Part shown: positions 17,880 through 27,858 of the stretch, in pieces
How the letters are laid out: each line of letters opens with the position of its first letter
How positions within the stretch are numbered: position 1 is the first letter of the stretch
Origin: Flavobacterium urumqiense
GTDB taxonomy: Bacteria; Bacteroidota; Bacteroidia; Flavobacteriales; Flavobacteriaceae
Direction of reading: 5' to 3'
Assembly (NCBI RefSeq): GCF_900108015.1
Contig: NZ_FNVP01000012.1
Location: 1-64,000, forward strand
DNA: 64,000 nucleotides
Translations under genes and position numbers: made by a program
The notes under the pieces: model-generated
What the model saw: only the letters and a program-made list of their open reading frames with translations
The model's database searches: none
What the model was told of the DNA's origin: nothing

Positions 17880-19139
17880 TTATGTTTTCTGTTTTTTCTT
17901 TCTTGCTGCAGGAAACAAGACATTATTTAAAATCAAACGATATCCTGGAGAATTAGGATGCAAATCCAAAACTGTGGGAGAATCGCCCACCTGATGCTGG
18001 AAATCTTCAGGGTCATGTCCTCCATAAAAAGTAAACATACCTTTGCCTTTTTCACCATGAAAGTACCTTACTTCACCATTTAATTCGCAGGTTCCCATAA
18101 CCAATATATTAGATTTGATGAGTGCTGGGTCAAAAGAAGTGGTTTGACCCATAAACCCTTTTACTAGTTGAGTATGATTTTGACATAGCATACTGGGAAT
18201 AGGATCCCATTTTGCTGAAAATTCCATCAAAGTAAAATAATCCTTTTCCATTGGAATTCGTCTTTTCAAAGTCATATCAATATCTGAAAATTCGTATTGT
18301 TCCGGCCTTCTCTCTAAAATAAAATCTTTGAAAGCAAAAGTATTTCCATAATTCATCTTCGATTGGTAATTAGCATCACTCGCATCTCCATCAAACATGG
18401 TCTCACAAATATCAACACCATCGGCAGCCAAAGCAATATCAAAACTATCCGTTGCAGAACACATAGCAAACATGAAACCTCCACCAATTACGAAGTCCCT
18501 AATTTTTTTGGCAACAGCTCCCTTTTCTTGAGCCACTTTTGTATATCCTAATTTTGCAGCCAAAGCTTCAGCTTCTTTTTTTTGCTCGATGTACCAAGGC
18601 GCATTTCTATAGGCGCCAAAAAACTTACCATATTGACCCGTAAAATCTTCATGATGCAAATGCAGCCAATCATAAAGTAAAAGTTGGTCACTTAAAACTT
18701 CTTCATCATAAATTGGAGTAAAAGGTATTTCGGCATAAGTCAAAACCATAGTCACAGCATCATCCCAAGGTTGTTTCCCTTTGGGTGTGTAAACTGCAAT
18801 TTTTGGTGCTTTTTCCAGAATAACCGTTTCCATATTTTGTGAAGGACTGGAAATTTCATTTAAGATTGTGGCTTCTTCAGTATCCGAAAGAATTTCAAAA
18901 CTAACACCTCGGATTTGGCATTCTTTACGTATTTCAGGAGCATCGGGTAATAAAAAAGACCCTCCACGATAATTCAGTAACCAGCTCGCTTTATAATTTT
19001 TGTCTAAACACCAATATGTAATTCCATAAGCTTTAAGATGATTTTGCTGCGTGGTTTCATCCATTGGCAACAAAATAAAAGAAGCTTTTGCGGAAAAAGA
19101 AACTAGAATAACTAAGATATAAATAATTCGCTGCAACAT
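17880..19139 (-). CDS. Secreted GATase-like protein (often labelled asparagine synthetase B)
   Basis: About 419 residues from the preferred ATG at 19139, which gives a clean signal peptide (MLQRIIYILVILVSFSAKAS); an upstream ATG at 19163 adds eight polar residues. The central part (about 110-300) reads like a class I amidotransferase fold (IAVYTPKGKQPWDD, LLLYDWLHLHHEDF, GGGFMFAMCSATDSFDIAL), with a Cys in MCSAT in a nucleophile-elbow-like position. The C-terminus has FTFYGGHDPEDFQH. As I recall, related flavobacterial proteins carry the name asparagine synthetase B, but no synthetase motif is visible here. The true reaction is unknown. Confidence 0.6.
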   Translation of the reverse strand: MLQRIIYILVILVSFSAKASFILLPMDETTQQNHLKAYGITYWCLDKNYKASWLLNYRGGSFLLPDAPEIRKECQIRGVSFEILSDTEEATILNEISSPSQNMETVILEKAPKIAVYTPKGKQPWDDAVTMVLTYAEIPFTPIYDEEVLSDQLLLYDWLHLHHEDFTGQYGKFFGAYRNAPWYIEQKKEAEALAAKLGYTKVAQEKGAVAKKIRDFVIGGGFMFAMCSATDSFDIALAADGVDICETMFDGDASDANYQSKMNYGNTFAFKDFILERRPEQYEFSDIDMTLKRRIPMEKDYFTLMEFSAKWDPIPSMLCQNHTQLVKGFMGQTTSFDPALIKSNILVMGTCELNGEVRYFHGEKGKGMFTFYGGHDPEDFQHQVGDSPTVLDLHPNSPGYRLILNNVLFPAARKKKQKT

Positions 19140-19309
19140 TGTTTCTAAATTTTTATCTATCAAAGATAGCCCGTAAGTAATTAAAATGACAAAAATTTCA
19201 CTCTAAAATAAAACTACAAATTCAGTAAGGCATAAAACACGTAAATATACGCATAGACAAACTATATCAAGTGCATAAATTTACATCTCAGTAAAAAACA
19301 GAAGCATCT

Positions 19310-19450
19310 ATGGAAAATTTAGAAATAAACTGCAAGAAAAAAACCAAATCTTTCAATATGAAGATTTTTGCAATAAACATTGGAATCTCCCTATTAATAG
19401 TACTTATAGCCGTTTTCTATATAATGTGTTACCAGCTTTTTTTTGATTAA
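19310..19450 (+). CDS. 46-residue single-pass membrane protein
   Basis: The ORF encodes a polar, lysine-rich N-terminus (MENLEINCKKKTKSFNM) followed by one hydrophobic helix (IFAINIGISLLIVLIAVFYI) and MCYQLFFD. The lysines predict an inside N-terminus. It lies alone between two minus-strand genes. There is no homology argument; support is the signal-anchor pattern and the start context. Confidence 0.4.
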   Translation: MENLEINCKKKTKSFNMKIFAINIGISLLIVLIAVFYIMCYQLFFD

Positions 19451-19469
19451 ATATTTTACCTCATCCATT

Positions 19470-20138
19470 TTATGAGATAGTGCCCAACATAATATCATTT
19501 TGAATCGCATAGACAACTAAACCCGCAATATTTCTGGATTCAGTTTTCAATAACAAATTATTTCGATGCCCTTCAACCGTTCTGGGACTAATGAAAAGTT
19601 GATCTGCTATTTCAACCGTACTTTTCTGAAAACAGATAAGTTTAAGTACTTCAATTTCCCGTTTGGTAAGGAAGTTAGAGTCAAAGTTGCTTTTAACTTT
19701 TTTATTTGTTAATACATCTTCTGTAATAATTTTCATGATATAATCCGTGTAATAAAATCCTTTTAACGCAACCTCATTTATGGTGGTTACCAAATCATGG
19801 GGCGTAGCATTTTTAATCAAATACGAAACTGCACCAACATCAATCATATTTGCAACAAAAGATTTAGAATCATAGCTCGTAAGTGCAATAATTTTAATTT
19901 CAGGAAAATCTTGTCGAATAATTTTAGTAGCCTCGACTCCATTAATTATCGGCATTTTCAAATCCATCAAAATAATATCAGGATGATCATTGTTTGTCTT
20001 TAGGAACGAAATAAGTTCATTACCATTTGAAGCTTCAAAAATAATTTCCAGGTTTTTTTCGCGCTCCAACAAAAATGAAATTCCTTTTCTAAAAAGTATT
20101 TCATCATCTACCACTATTATTTTGATTGTGTTATTCAT
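19470..20138 (-). CDS. NarL/FixJ-type response regulator
   Basis: 222 residues. The receiver domain has acidic Asp11-Asp12, phospho-acceptor Asp59 (IILMDLKMP), Thr87 and Lys109. The C-terminal LuxR helix-turn-helix (about 155-212) reads LTKREIEVLKLICF, STVEIADQLFISPRTVEGHRNNL. It is a transcription regulator for the kinase encoded 2 bp upstream. Last gene of a four-gene minus-strand run. Confidence 0.93.
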   Translation of the reverse strand: MNNTIKIIVVDDEILFRKGISFLLEREKNLEIIFEASNGNELISFLKTNNDHPDIILMDLKMPIINGVEATKIIRQDFPEIKIIALTSYDSKSFVANMIDVGAVSYLIKNATPHDLVTTINEVALKGFYYTDYIMKIITEDVLTNKKVKSNFDSNFLTKREIEVLKLICFQKSTVEIADQLFISPRTVEGHRNNLLLKTESRNIAGLVVYAIQNDIMLGTIS

Positions 20139-20140
20139 CT

Positions 20141-20932
20141 TTAAAAATTAAAAACTACTGAAATTCCATTATTAATAGCGGAATCTATCGTAATTATTCC
20201 TTTTAAAAAAGCCACTCTACTCTGGATATTTTTCATACCAAGACCTTTCTGATTTTTATTATTATCCAAATCAAAACCAATTCCATTATCGGAATAATAA
20301 CAAATTTTTCCTTCTTTAGTGTTTTCAAAAAGGATAGAAATTACGGTTGCTTTTCCGTGGCGAAGCGAATTATTCATCAACTCTTGCAAAATTCTAAAAA
20401 CATGTAAATGTTTGTCATTTTCTTCCATGTCAAACAACACTTTATTATCGTAGTTTACATTAATTACTTTAGAACTTCTAAATTCTAAACATAACTCCTC
20501 AACTCCGGCGTGAAGCCCAAATTTATCTAAAACGGGTGGCAAAAGTCCATGTGCAATTTTTCTGGAATTATCTAGAGCTTTAGTGGTAAGATTAATAATA
20601 TTTGCAGTAATTTCAGTAACTTCTTCCCGAGATAAATTAGGGGTGTTTAGCAAATGACTGTTTAAAGAAACGATATTAAGTTTAGAACTAATGTCATCAT
20701 GTAAGTCTTGTGCAATACGTTTACGCTCTTCTTCTTGAGTAATAATTACGGCACTTAAAAGCTCTTTTTGGTACTGAATTTCTAAATCTTTTTTTTCTAA
20801 TTCTTTCTGAATAATCTTCTTTCTTGAAAAATAAAAAAACAAGACCATTACTGTTCCCATTAAAAAAAAAGCAAAACAAGCATAAAAAATAATTTCAATT
20901 ATATCATTTTCATGTAAAGCATTTACCTTCAT
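20141..20932 (-). CDS. Single-pass sensor histidine kinase (HisKA_3 type)
   Basis: 263 residues. One membrane segment (about 13-35), coiled linker, dimerisation helix with EEERKRIAQDLHDDISSKLN and phospho-site His78, then HATPase with LQELMNNSLRHGKA and DNGIGFDL. There is no extracellular domain to speak of, so sensing probably depends on a partner. The upstream membrane-protein gene overlaps the start by 4 bp (ATGA), suggesting translational coupling and a complex. Confidence 0.92.
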   Translation of the reverse strand: MKVNALHENDIIEIIFYACFAFFLMGTVMVLFFYFSRKKIIQKELEKKDLEIQYQKELLSAVIITQEEERKRIAQDLHDDISSKLNIVSLNSHLLNTPNLSREEVTEITANIINLTTKALDNSRKIAHGLLPPVLDKFGLHAGVEELCLEFRSSKVINVNYDNKVLFDMEENDKHLHVFRILQELMNNSLRHGKATVISILFENTKEGKICYYSDNGIGFDLDNNKNQKGLGMKNIQSRVAFLKGIITIDSAINNGISVVFNF

Positions 20933-21567
20933 AAAGTTGCATTAATTATCTTTTCAGAGTTACTTTTTTTCCATTCTATTATTATGAAAACTTGATAAAC
21001 GATAAATAATATAGCATTCAAAATCCATGGAAATTTATTTAGTTTTGGACTTAATGATGTCATAAGGTTACCTACTAAAAACAAAATGGTACTCCCAAAC
21101 AAGTAAAGCAAAATTCCCATATTGATATAATAAAATTCTTTTTTTGAATTCAACATATTGTAAAAATGAAAAACGGCATAAATAATCAATAAAAAGGAGG
21201 TTATGAAAATTTCAAACAAATTAAATTTAAAAAACAAACTGGGATTAAGTCCGTATTGAATGCCTAATAACAGCAAACAAGAAATAAATCCAATGTTTAC
21301 TATTCTTTTTTGAAATGCCTCTTTGAATAAATTTTTATAAAAGATACTGAGCATAATAAATTGTCCAATAAAATAAAAATGAGACAGATATAAATTTTGA
21401 TACTGAAGATTTACCAAAATTTTGGATCCCAATTGAATACTAAGAATAATTGCCAGATAAAAAGTAAAAATCTTAAACTCTTTATTTTGAAACCGAAAGT
21501 CTTTAATAAAAAGAATTAAATTACATATCAAAATCAAATTACCAATATTTGCAAATATTTTTAACAT
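20929..21567 (-). CDS. Multi-pass membrane protein coupled to a histidine kinase
   Basis: 212 residues with six or seven hydrophobic helices (about 5-22, 34-52, 60-78, 90-107, 117-136, 147-167, 180-200) and no catalytic motif. Its stop overlaps the kinase start by 4 bp. The layout suggests it supplies the membrane sensing part for the short kinase, like 7TM sensor modules. That role is inferred from gene order and topology. Confidence 0.7.
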   Translation of the reverse strand: MLKIFANIGNLILICNLILFIKDFRFQNKEFKIFTFYLAIILSIQLGSKILVNLQYQNLYLSHFYFIGQFIMLSIFYKNLFKEAFQKRIVNIGFISCLLLLGIQYGLNPSLFFKFNLFEIFITSFLLIIYAVFHFYNMLNSKKEFYYINMGILLYLFGSTILFLVGNLMTSLSPKLNKFPWILNAILFIVYQVFIIIEWKKSNSEKIINATL

Positions 21568-21576
21568 CTTGTTTTC

Positions 21577-21966
21577 TTATTTAAACATTGGACTTTCAGG
21601 ATCGCATGCCGTAGGACAAGGTTCTGTAAAATCATAAATAGCATCCGCTTCCTTGTTGACTCCATCTCCTTCAGAAATCATATCTACATAAATACCAGTC
21701 AAAGGATCCAATTTAGTTCCAACAATCATTAATTTTTCAACGCCTTTATCATTTACGCCAATATACGCTCTTACTGCATCAATACCTTCGACCAATACTT
21801 CCAAAATGTCTTTTTTAGGGATTAAAAAAGCATGTACATGATGATGTTTATTGTATTGACCCTCTTCTTTAGACCAACGCTTAGCCCAACGTTGTGCTTC
21901 ATTAAGTGATATTGCGTTTGTTAATTTATTTAATTGAGGGTTTTCGGTAAAATTTTCTTCAGACAT
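21577..21966 (-). CDS. Conserved-looking hypothetical protein
   Basis: 129 residues, soluble, no signal peptide. Visible features are a histidine-rich YNKHHHVHAFLIP, a central alpha/beta part (VRAYIGVNDKGVEKLMIVG), and a cysteine pair near the end (PCPTACDPESP) that could bind a metal. It is 9 bp upstream of the membrane protein of the two-component set and probably in the same transcript. The function is unknown. Confidence 0.6.
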   Translation of the reverse strand: MSEENFTENPQLNKLTNAISLNEAQRWAKRWSKEEGQYNKHHHVHAFLIPKKDILEVLVEGIDAVRAYIGVNDKGVEKLMIVGTKLDPLTGIYVDMISEGDGVNKEADAIYDFTEPCPTACDPESPMFK

Positions 21967-22050
21967 ATTTATAAGTTACTTAATTTAAAATAGAAGACAA
22001 TTATTTGCTAAACTACTAATTAATATTACCTTAACAAAACAAATTTACTA

Positions 22051-22108
22051 TTTATACTATTAAAAAAGCCTAAATTATTAATGATTTAGGCTTTTTTAAT
22101 AGTATAAA
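22051..22108. terminator. Bidirectional-type terminator with a perfect 25-bp stem
   Basis: The arms 22051-22075 and 22084-22108 are exact reverse complements with an 8-nt loop. The stem contains AAAAAAGCCTAAAT and its complement, so there is a T tract on either strand. It lies just after the dnaB stop on the minus strand. Confidence 0.85.
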
Positions 22109-22138
22109 TATAAGAAACAAAAATTTTATTTTTTTTTT

Positions 22139-23683
22139 CTAAAACGGCACATCGCTATCGTCGTCATCGTCATTCAGATTACTACCAAAAGCTTCATTAG
22201 CCGAAGGCAGATTTTTAGTAATAAAAGGATTATCATCTTGATTCATACTTGATGGTAAATCATCATAACCGCCACTGTAATCTTCCAAATTATCAAATTT
22301 TCCTAAATGACCAATAAACTTCAAACGAACATTTTCTATACTTCCGTTACGGTGTTTGGCAATCATAATTTCTGCCTGACCTGCAGTTGGCGAAGCTTCA
22401 TCATCATCCCACTCATCAATTTTGTAATATTCGGGACGGTATAAAAATGATACAATGTCGGCATCTTGCTCAATCGCTCCAGATTCACGTAGGTCAGAAA
22501 GCAAGGGTCTTTTACTGGACCCACGGGTTTCGACCGCACGCGACAATTGGGAAAGTGCAATAACAGGTACATTCAATTCCTTGGCTAATGCTTTTAAATT
22601 TCGGGAAATCGTAGAAATCTCCTGCTCTCGATTTCCTCCCCCTTTTCCGTTTCCGCCAGCCGTCATCAATTGCAAGTAATCCACAATGATAATTCGAATA
22701 CCATGCTGAGAAACCAAACGTCTAGCTTTAGCCCTTAAATCGAAAATTGACAATGAAGGCGTATCATCAATAAACAAAGGTGCTTTTTCTAAATTCTTGA
22801 CTTTGGTACTCAGTTGTTCCCATTCGTGTTTTTCAAGTTTTCCAGTACGCAATTTCTCGGATGACAAACCTGTCTCCGAAGAAATCAAACGGGTGATCAA
22901 TTGAACCGATGCCATCTCCAGCGAAAATAAGGCTACTGGCATTCCGTAATCAATTGCCATATTGCGGGCCATTGATAATACAAATGCGGTTTTACCCATT
23001 GCTGGCCTTGCTGCAATAATAATTAAATCACTTGGTTGCCAACCGGAAGTAATCTTATCTAATTTATCAAAACCAGTCGCTACACCACTTAATCCTTCCT
23101 GGCCAGCGATTTCTTCAATACGTTTTTTAGCTTGCAACACTAAACTTTGCGCCGTTTCGGAACTACGCTTTATGTTCCCTTGTGTTATTTCGTACAATTT
23201 AGATTCAGCTCTATCCAATAAATCAAAAACATCCGTTGTTTCATCATAAGAATCCTCGATAATTTCAGTTGAAATACGAATCAAACTGCGTTGTATAAAT
23301 TTCTGAAGTATAATCCTGGAATGAAATTCAATGTGCGCTGAAGACGATATCTTTTGCGTAAGCTGAATTAAGTAAAAATCCCCTCCTGCCAAATCTAATT
23401 TTCCGTTTTTCTTAAGTTGGGCAGAAACGGTTAACAAGTCAATAGGCTGTGTTTCTGTAAACAACTGAACAATGGCCTCAAAAATATGTTTGTGTCCTTC
23501 TTTATAAAAAGCATCGGGTTGTAAAATATCAATTACATCATCTACCCCTTTTTTATCAATCATCATAGCACCAAGAACAGCCTCTTCTAAATCGAGAACC
23601 TGTGGTTGCAATTTTCCTTTTTCCAGGTTTATTATAGTTGTTTTATCAATCTTCACAGGATTAATATTTCTGAAGTTTTCCAT
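22139..23683 (-). CDS. dnaB: Replicative DNA helicase
   Basis: Hexameric 5'-3' helicase of the replication fork, 514 residues. N-terminal DnaB domain (about 25-130, with LEEAVLGAMMID), then a RecA-like domain: Walker A ARPAMGKT (225-232), SLEMASVQLITRL, Walker B IIIVDYLQLM, and DLRESGAIEQDADIV. The acidic tail (NDDDDDSDVPF) is a common flavobacterial ending. No intein. A TACTTTCG-like box lies just upstream. Monocistronic with its own strong terminator. Confidence 0.97.
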   Translation of the reverse strand: MENFRNINPVKIDKTTIINLEKGKLQPQVLDLEEAVLGAMMIDKKGVDDVIDILQPDAFYKEGHKHIFEAIVQLFTETQPIDLLTVSAQLKKNGKLDLAGGDFYLIQLTQKISSSAHIEFHSRIILQKFIQRSLIRISTEIIEDSYDETTDVFDLLDRAESKLYEITQGNIKRSSETAQSLVLQAKKRIEEIAGQEGLSGVATGFDKLDKITSGWQPSDLIIIAARPAMGKTAFVLSMARNMAIDYGMPVALFSLEMASVQLITRLISSETGLSSEKLRTGKLEKHEWEQLSTKVKNLEKAPLFIDDTPSLSIFDLRAKARRLVSQHGIRIIIVDYLQLMTAGGNGKGGGNREQEISTISRNLKALAKELNVPVIALSQLSRAVETRGSSKRPLLSDLRESGAIEQDADIVSFLYRPEYYKIDEWDDDEASPTAGQAEIMIAKHRNGSIENVRLKFIGHLGKFDNLEDYSGGYDDLPSSMNQDDNPFITKNLPSANEAFGSNLNDDDDDSDVPF

Positions 23684-23770
23684 GTAACGAAAGTAGCTAA
23701 AATTTAAAAAAAATAATGATTGAGTTGTTACAAATAATTGTTCATAAGTAACTGTTTTTTGTTTATAACC

Positions 23771-23802
23771 AAAAAAAAATCCGAAACAATAAGGCTTCGG
23801 AT
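23771..23802 (-). terminator. Terminator of accA
   Basis: ATCCGAA (23779-23785) and TTCGGAT (23796-23802) form the stem; on the minus strand a run of T follows. It lies 22 bp after the accA stop. Confidence 0.85.
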
Positions 23803-23823
23803 CAAATTTAAATTTGTAAGAAT

Positions 23824-24777
23824 TTATTCCTTATATTCACCCATTTTACTGTATTTATCCATTCTTTGAGCAATTAATTCTTCTGTTGATAAGTCTTTCA
23901 ATTCATTGAATCCTTTCATGATATATTGCTCTACAGTTTTGAAAGCAGCCGCTCTGTCGTAATGCGCTCCACCTAAAGGCTCAGGAATGATATCATCGAC
24001 TAATTTTTGTTTTTTCATATCTGAAGAAGTCAATTTCAAAGCTTCAGCAGCTTGTTCTTTATACTCCCAACTTTTCCAAAGAATAGAAGAACATGATTCA
24101 GGAGAAATAACAGAATACCAAGTGTTTTCCATCATGTATACTCGATCTCCAACTCCTATTCCTAATGCTCCACCTGATGCTCCTTCTCCAACAATAACGG
24201 TAATAATTGGCACTTTTAAACGTACCATTTCAAAAATGTTTCTGGCAATTGCTTCTCCTTGTCCGCGTTCCTCCGCTTCAAGTCCCGGATATGCGCCCGG
24301 CGTATCAATTAAAGTCAAGACTGGAATGCCAAACTTCTCTGCCATTTTCATTAATCGCAACGCTTTGCGGTATCCTTCCGGATTTGCCATTCCGAAATTT
24401 CGGAACTGACGCGTCTTTGTATTAAATCCTTTTTGTTGACCTACAATCATAAAAGATTGTCCGTCTATTTTTCCTAAACCACCAATCATGGCTTTATCAT
24501 CTTTAAAACCTCTGTCTCCAAAAAGTTCCAAGAACGTTTCTCCACATAGCGCCCGTACATGGTCCATAGTGTACGGACGACTTGGGTGTCTGGATAGTTG
24601 AACGCGTTGCCAGGCAGTTAAGTTTTTATAAATTTTTCTTTTAGTTTCTTCTAGTTTTTTGTTGATTTGTTTGCAAGTATTTGTTACATCAACATCCGAT
24701 TCTTGACCAATAACAAGACATTTATCTAACTGATCTTCGAGTTCTTTTATTGGAAGTTCAAAATCTAAATATTCCAT
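23824..24777 (-). CDS. accA: Acetyl-CoA carboxylase carboxyltransferase subunit alpha
   Basis: Transfers CO2 from biotin carrier to acetyl-CoA, giving malonyl-CoA for fatty-acid synthesis. 317 residues, standard length. Recognisable are [81 protein letters not shown] and the [13 protein letters not shown] segment. A TATATTTG box reads on the minus strand at 24812-24819. Monocistronic, with the partner accD elsewhere. Confidence 0.97.
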   Translation of the reverse strand: MEYLDFELPIKELEDQLDKCLVIGQESDVDVTNTCKQINKKLEETKRKIYKNLTAWQRVQLSRHPSRPYTMDHVRALCGETFLELFGDRGFKDDKAMIGGLGKIDGQSFMIVGQQKGFNTKTRQFRNFGMANPEGYRKALRLMKMAEKFGIPVLTLIDTPGAYPGLEAEERGQGEAIARNIFEMVRLKVPIITVIVGEGASGGALGIGVGDRVYMMENTWYSVISPESCSSILWKSWEYKEQAAEALKLTSSDMKKQKLVDDIIPEPLGGAHYDRAAAFKTVEQYIMKGFNELKDLSTEELIAQRMDKYSKMGEYKE

Positions 24778-25033
24778 AGGATTTCTACGTTTTTGTTTTT
24801 AATTCGAACCGCAAATATAAAATTTTAAATCGTTCAAAAAGGGTATTTTTTCATTTATGTCTCCTACTGCTCTTTAATAAATAATTAAAATCATTTTTTA
24901 ATTATAGAGAAACTATCTTTATTCCTTTGCAGTAGTAAAAGGGGAAGTATCTTTATATCAACTGAAGTTCCTTTTTTAAATCAAAAACCATTCAAAATCT
25001 AAGCTTGAATTTTAAATGTTTTACGACAGAAAA

Positions 25034-25624
25034 TTATTTTTTTTCTGCCTCTAATTGTTTTCTGGATTTGTAAGATTTTAAATACTCCCCCTTAGGAGTG
25101 CCATCATCAAAGGAACTAAATTTCATTAACAGTCTAACACCTTGACGCGCTGCTTCGTTAGTGAAATTTTCATATTCTATTCTATACAGTGCTGAATACA
25201 TTTCGGCGCGGCCAATGCCATGATAGCAATGAATCAACACTGGATAATTTGCTTTGTTATCCATTATTTTAAAAAACCGGTCTAAGTTTTCTTGTTTCGG
25301 AACCTGATCTGACCCGTTATTAAAATAGTTCACTCCTTTCATCTTTGCCACTGCTTTCTGTTCCGCGGTTAATTCAGCAGGAATTTCCGGATTATTCTTT
25401 AAATCTGTTGTTCCTGGAAAACGCAAATCAACAATCGATTTTATATGATATTTGGTAACGTAACTTTCCAATTCATCTGGCGGAATAACACCGGATTTAT
25501 AAACTTTACCCTCCGTAATTGTCTCAAAATTATGATTTATATTCATGTCATAAATCTCTTTACCACCAAAAAATAAAATCACCGCCAGCAACAAAAAACC
25601 GATTATCTTTTTACTTCTTTTCAT
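25034..25624 (-). CDS. Membrane-anchored dual-specificity/tyrosine phosphatase
   Basis: 196 residues with an N-terminal signal anchor (KIIGFLLLAVILFFGG). The catalytic P-loop is HCYHGIGRA, a CX5R site with Cys133 and Arg139. Earlier comes VDLRFPG, typical of DSP-like phosphatases in which an Asp-Leu-Arg turn precedes the active site. The substrate is unknown; export suggests a periplasmic phosphate ester or inositol phosphate as well as protein. Single gene. Confidence 0.8.
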   Translation of the reverse strand: MKRSKKIIGFLLLAVILFFGGKEIYDMNINHNFETITEGKVYKSGVIPPDELESYVTKYHIKSIVDLRFPGTTDLKNNPEIPAELTAEQKAVAKMKGVNYFNNGSDQVPKQENLDRFFKIMDNKANYPVLIHCYHGIGRAEMYSALYRIEYENFTNEAARQGVRLLMKFSSFDDGTPKGEYLKSYKSRKQLEAEKK

Positions 25625-25829
25625 GCTATTGTTTTATTTTTTTTTAATGGAAACTGAAATTGCAATTCTTTACTCTCGTTTTACAATCACGGCTGCTTGC
25701 TACTGCAAAGGACTGACATAATACTCAAATATTACTATTTAGCTAAATTTACATAAAAAAGAAATGGTTTTCTAGTCAAAATAATCTTGGTGGCTTCTAC
25801 TATTTAAAAAAAAACAGTGAAAAAGTGAC

Positions 25830-26711
25830 CTAATTGTCCTTTTTAGAATGTTTAATCACGCCATTGAGGATTACGGTAATTACAATTATTACAGCTCCGA
25901 TATAAAACTCAAAGCTCATTTTTTCTTTTCCGCCAAGTATAAAATAAGCCAATATAATCCCATAAACAGGTTCTAAATTGGTTGTCAGCATTACGGTGTA
26001 AGGCGTCAGTTTTTGCATGACTTTTACTGATGCCGTAAAAGCGTAAGCGGTACATATAGAAGCTAAAATTAGAATCAAAATCCAATTATTGACCGTTAAA
26101 ACAAAGAAATCCAAAGAGAATTTTTGTTGCAATAAAAAGTAAACAGTAATAAAAAACACACCCGCCAAGAATTCATAAAAGGAGATAACTGAAGGATCGT
26201 TATTTTCTATTAATTTCCCGTTCATAAGGGTAAACAAAACACCCAATATTATGGCCACCAAAGCGTATAGCATGCCTTCTAGATAGTTCACTTCAACTTT
26301 CATAATAAGTGCCAGCCCGGCAATAATGATAAGCCCAAAAAACACTTCATACCAAAGTACTTTCCTTCCATAAAAAATAGGTTCTAGTATCGATGCAAAA
26401 AAAGCACCCAAGGAGAAAACCGAAAGTGTAATTGACACATTAGAAACGTGAATGGCTTTGAAAAAAAAGATCCAATGAAGCGCTATCAATAAGCCCACAA
26501 AAATCATTTTCAAAAAAGATTTCATTGGAATTTTAAAGGATTTCTTTTTGAATACAATAAACAGCGATAAAAAAACACTGGCAAAAAGCATTCGATACCA
26601 AACTAAAGCATCGGCAGTAATGGTAATTAACGCCCCTAAAATAGCGGTAAAACCCCATATAAAAACTATAAAATGGAGGTTTAAGTAACTTTTTAATTTA
26701 TCGTTTTGCAT
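25830..26711 (-). CDS. EamA/DMT family transporter
   Basis: 293 residues with ten hydrophobic helices arranged as two EamA halves (about 8-135 and 145-285). Motifs seen: FIVFIWGFTAILG at the start and MLTTNLEPVYGIILAYFILGGKE in the second half, the classic DMT signature. It exports or imports a small metabolite that cannot be named from sequence. Its start overlaps the end of the LptF-like gene by 14 bp, so the two are co-translated. Confidence 0.9.
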   Translation of the reverse strand: MQNDKLKSYLNLHFIVFIWGFTAILGALITITADALVWYRMLFASVFLSLFIVFKKKSFKIPMKSFLKMIFVGLLIALHWIFFFKAIHVSNVSITLSVFSLGAFFASILEPIFYGRKVLWYEVFFGLIIIAGLALIMKVEVNYLEGMLYALVAIILGVLFTLMNGKLIENNDPSVISFYEFLAGVFFITVYFLLQQKFSLDFFVLTVNNWILILILASICTAYAFTASVKVMQKLTPYTVMLTTNLEPVYGIILAYFILGGKEKMSFEFYIGAVIIVITVILNGVIKHSKKDN

Positions 26712-27786
26712 TTCGTAAGAGATAAACGGCTAATATTCCGAAACCAATATTTGGTAACCAAACGGCCAACATGGGTGGAATACTGGATTTCTCCGCTAGT
26801 ACCCCAAATATCTTATCAAAGAAAACAAAGGCAAAAGCCAATGCAATTCCTATAGCCAGATTTATTCCCATACCGCCTCTACGTTTCATGGACGAAACAG
26901 AAACTGCGATAATAGTCAGAATAAATGCTGAAACCGGCACGCTGAATTTCTTGTACAAAACCACTAAATATATATTGATATTAGAGGAACCGCGACTTCT
27001 TTCTTTGTCAATAAATTTGACTAATTTATCCAAAGTCAATGTTTCTGCTATATAAATCACAGGAGTTAAATCTTCTAATTCAAAATTAAAACGAGCGACT
27101 TTCTCTGGGGATTTTTCAATCTGGTCATTCAGTTCCCCTACCGTTCTTTTGGTATAATCATACATGGTATAATTACGCTCTTTCGGATTCCATTTTATCC
27201 TGCTGGCAGTAATTTTGTATACTAACTTCTCGTTTTTAAATTTCTCCAATGAAAAATTAAAAGCAATCTTAGACAACGGGTTAAAGCTATTTACATAGAT
27301 AAATTCAGTATCACTAATTTGCCTAAACACATCGGTGTTATCGCCTCTCATCGCCTCTTTTCCTCCTGTTTTTAGGTAGGTATATCTAAAATTGTTAAAC
27401 CCTTCGCTGGATTTAGGAACAACAAAGAAACCCATCAACAAAACAAAAACGGAAACAATGGAAGCCCCAATTAGGAAAGGTCTTAAAAACCGTGTAAACG
27501 AAATCCCCGAACTCAAAATGGCGATAATCTCCGTATTGTTGGCTAATTTTGAGGTAAACCAAATAATCGATAAAAACAAAAAGATCGGAAATAAGGAATT
27601 CGCAAAATAAATAGTGAAATGATAATAGTAGATTGCAATTTCAATAAAGGGAACTTTATTCTCCAGCATGAAATTAATCTTCTCCGAAACATCGATAACA
27701 ATTCCTATGGGTATAAACATTAACAACATAGCCGAAAACGTGGCTAAATATCTTTTTAGGATGTATTTGTCAATTATTGTTAACAT
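26698..27786 (-). CDS. LptF/LptG family LPS export permease
   Basis: About 362 residues from the preferred ATG at 27786 (MLTIIDKYILKRYLATF), the conserved YjgP/YjgQ N-terminus; an ATG at 27843 would add 19 unrelated residues. Three N-terminal membrane helices, a periplasmic beta domain (about 140-255) and three C-terminal helices fit the permease of the LptBFG transporter, which lifts LPS to the outer membrane. Lies between tgt and the EamA gene, all on the minus strand. Confidence 0.92.
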   Translation of the reverse strand: MLTIIDKYILKRYLATFSAMLLMFIPIGIVIDVSEKINFMLENKVPFIEIAIYYYHFTIYFANSLFPIFLFLSIIWFTSKLANNTEIIAILSSGISFTRFLRPFLIGASIVSVFVLLMGFFVVPKSSEGFNNFRYTYLKTGGKEAMRGDNTDVFRQISDTEFIYVNSFNPLSKIAFNFSLEKFKNEKLVYKITASRIKWNPKERNYTMYDYTKRTVGELNDQIEKSPEKVARFNFELEDLTPVIYIAETLTLDKLVKFIDKERSRGSSNINIYLVVLYKKFSVPVSAFILTIIAVSVSSMKRRGGMGINLAIGIALAFAFVFFDKIFGVLAEKSSIPPMLAVWLPNIGFGILAVYLLRNAKR

Positions 27787-27858
27787 GTTTTTTTGGGTTC
27801 TGGATATTGGGTATTGGGTTGTTAGATAAAACCTAATACCCAAAACCTAATGCCTAAT

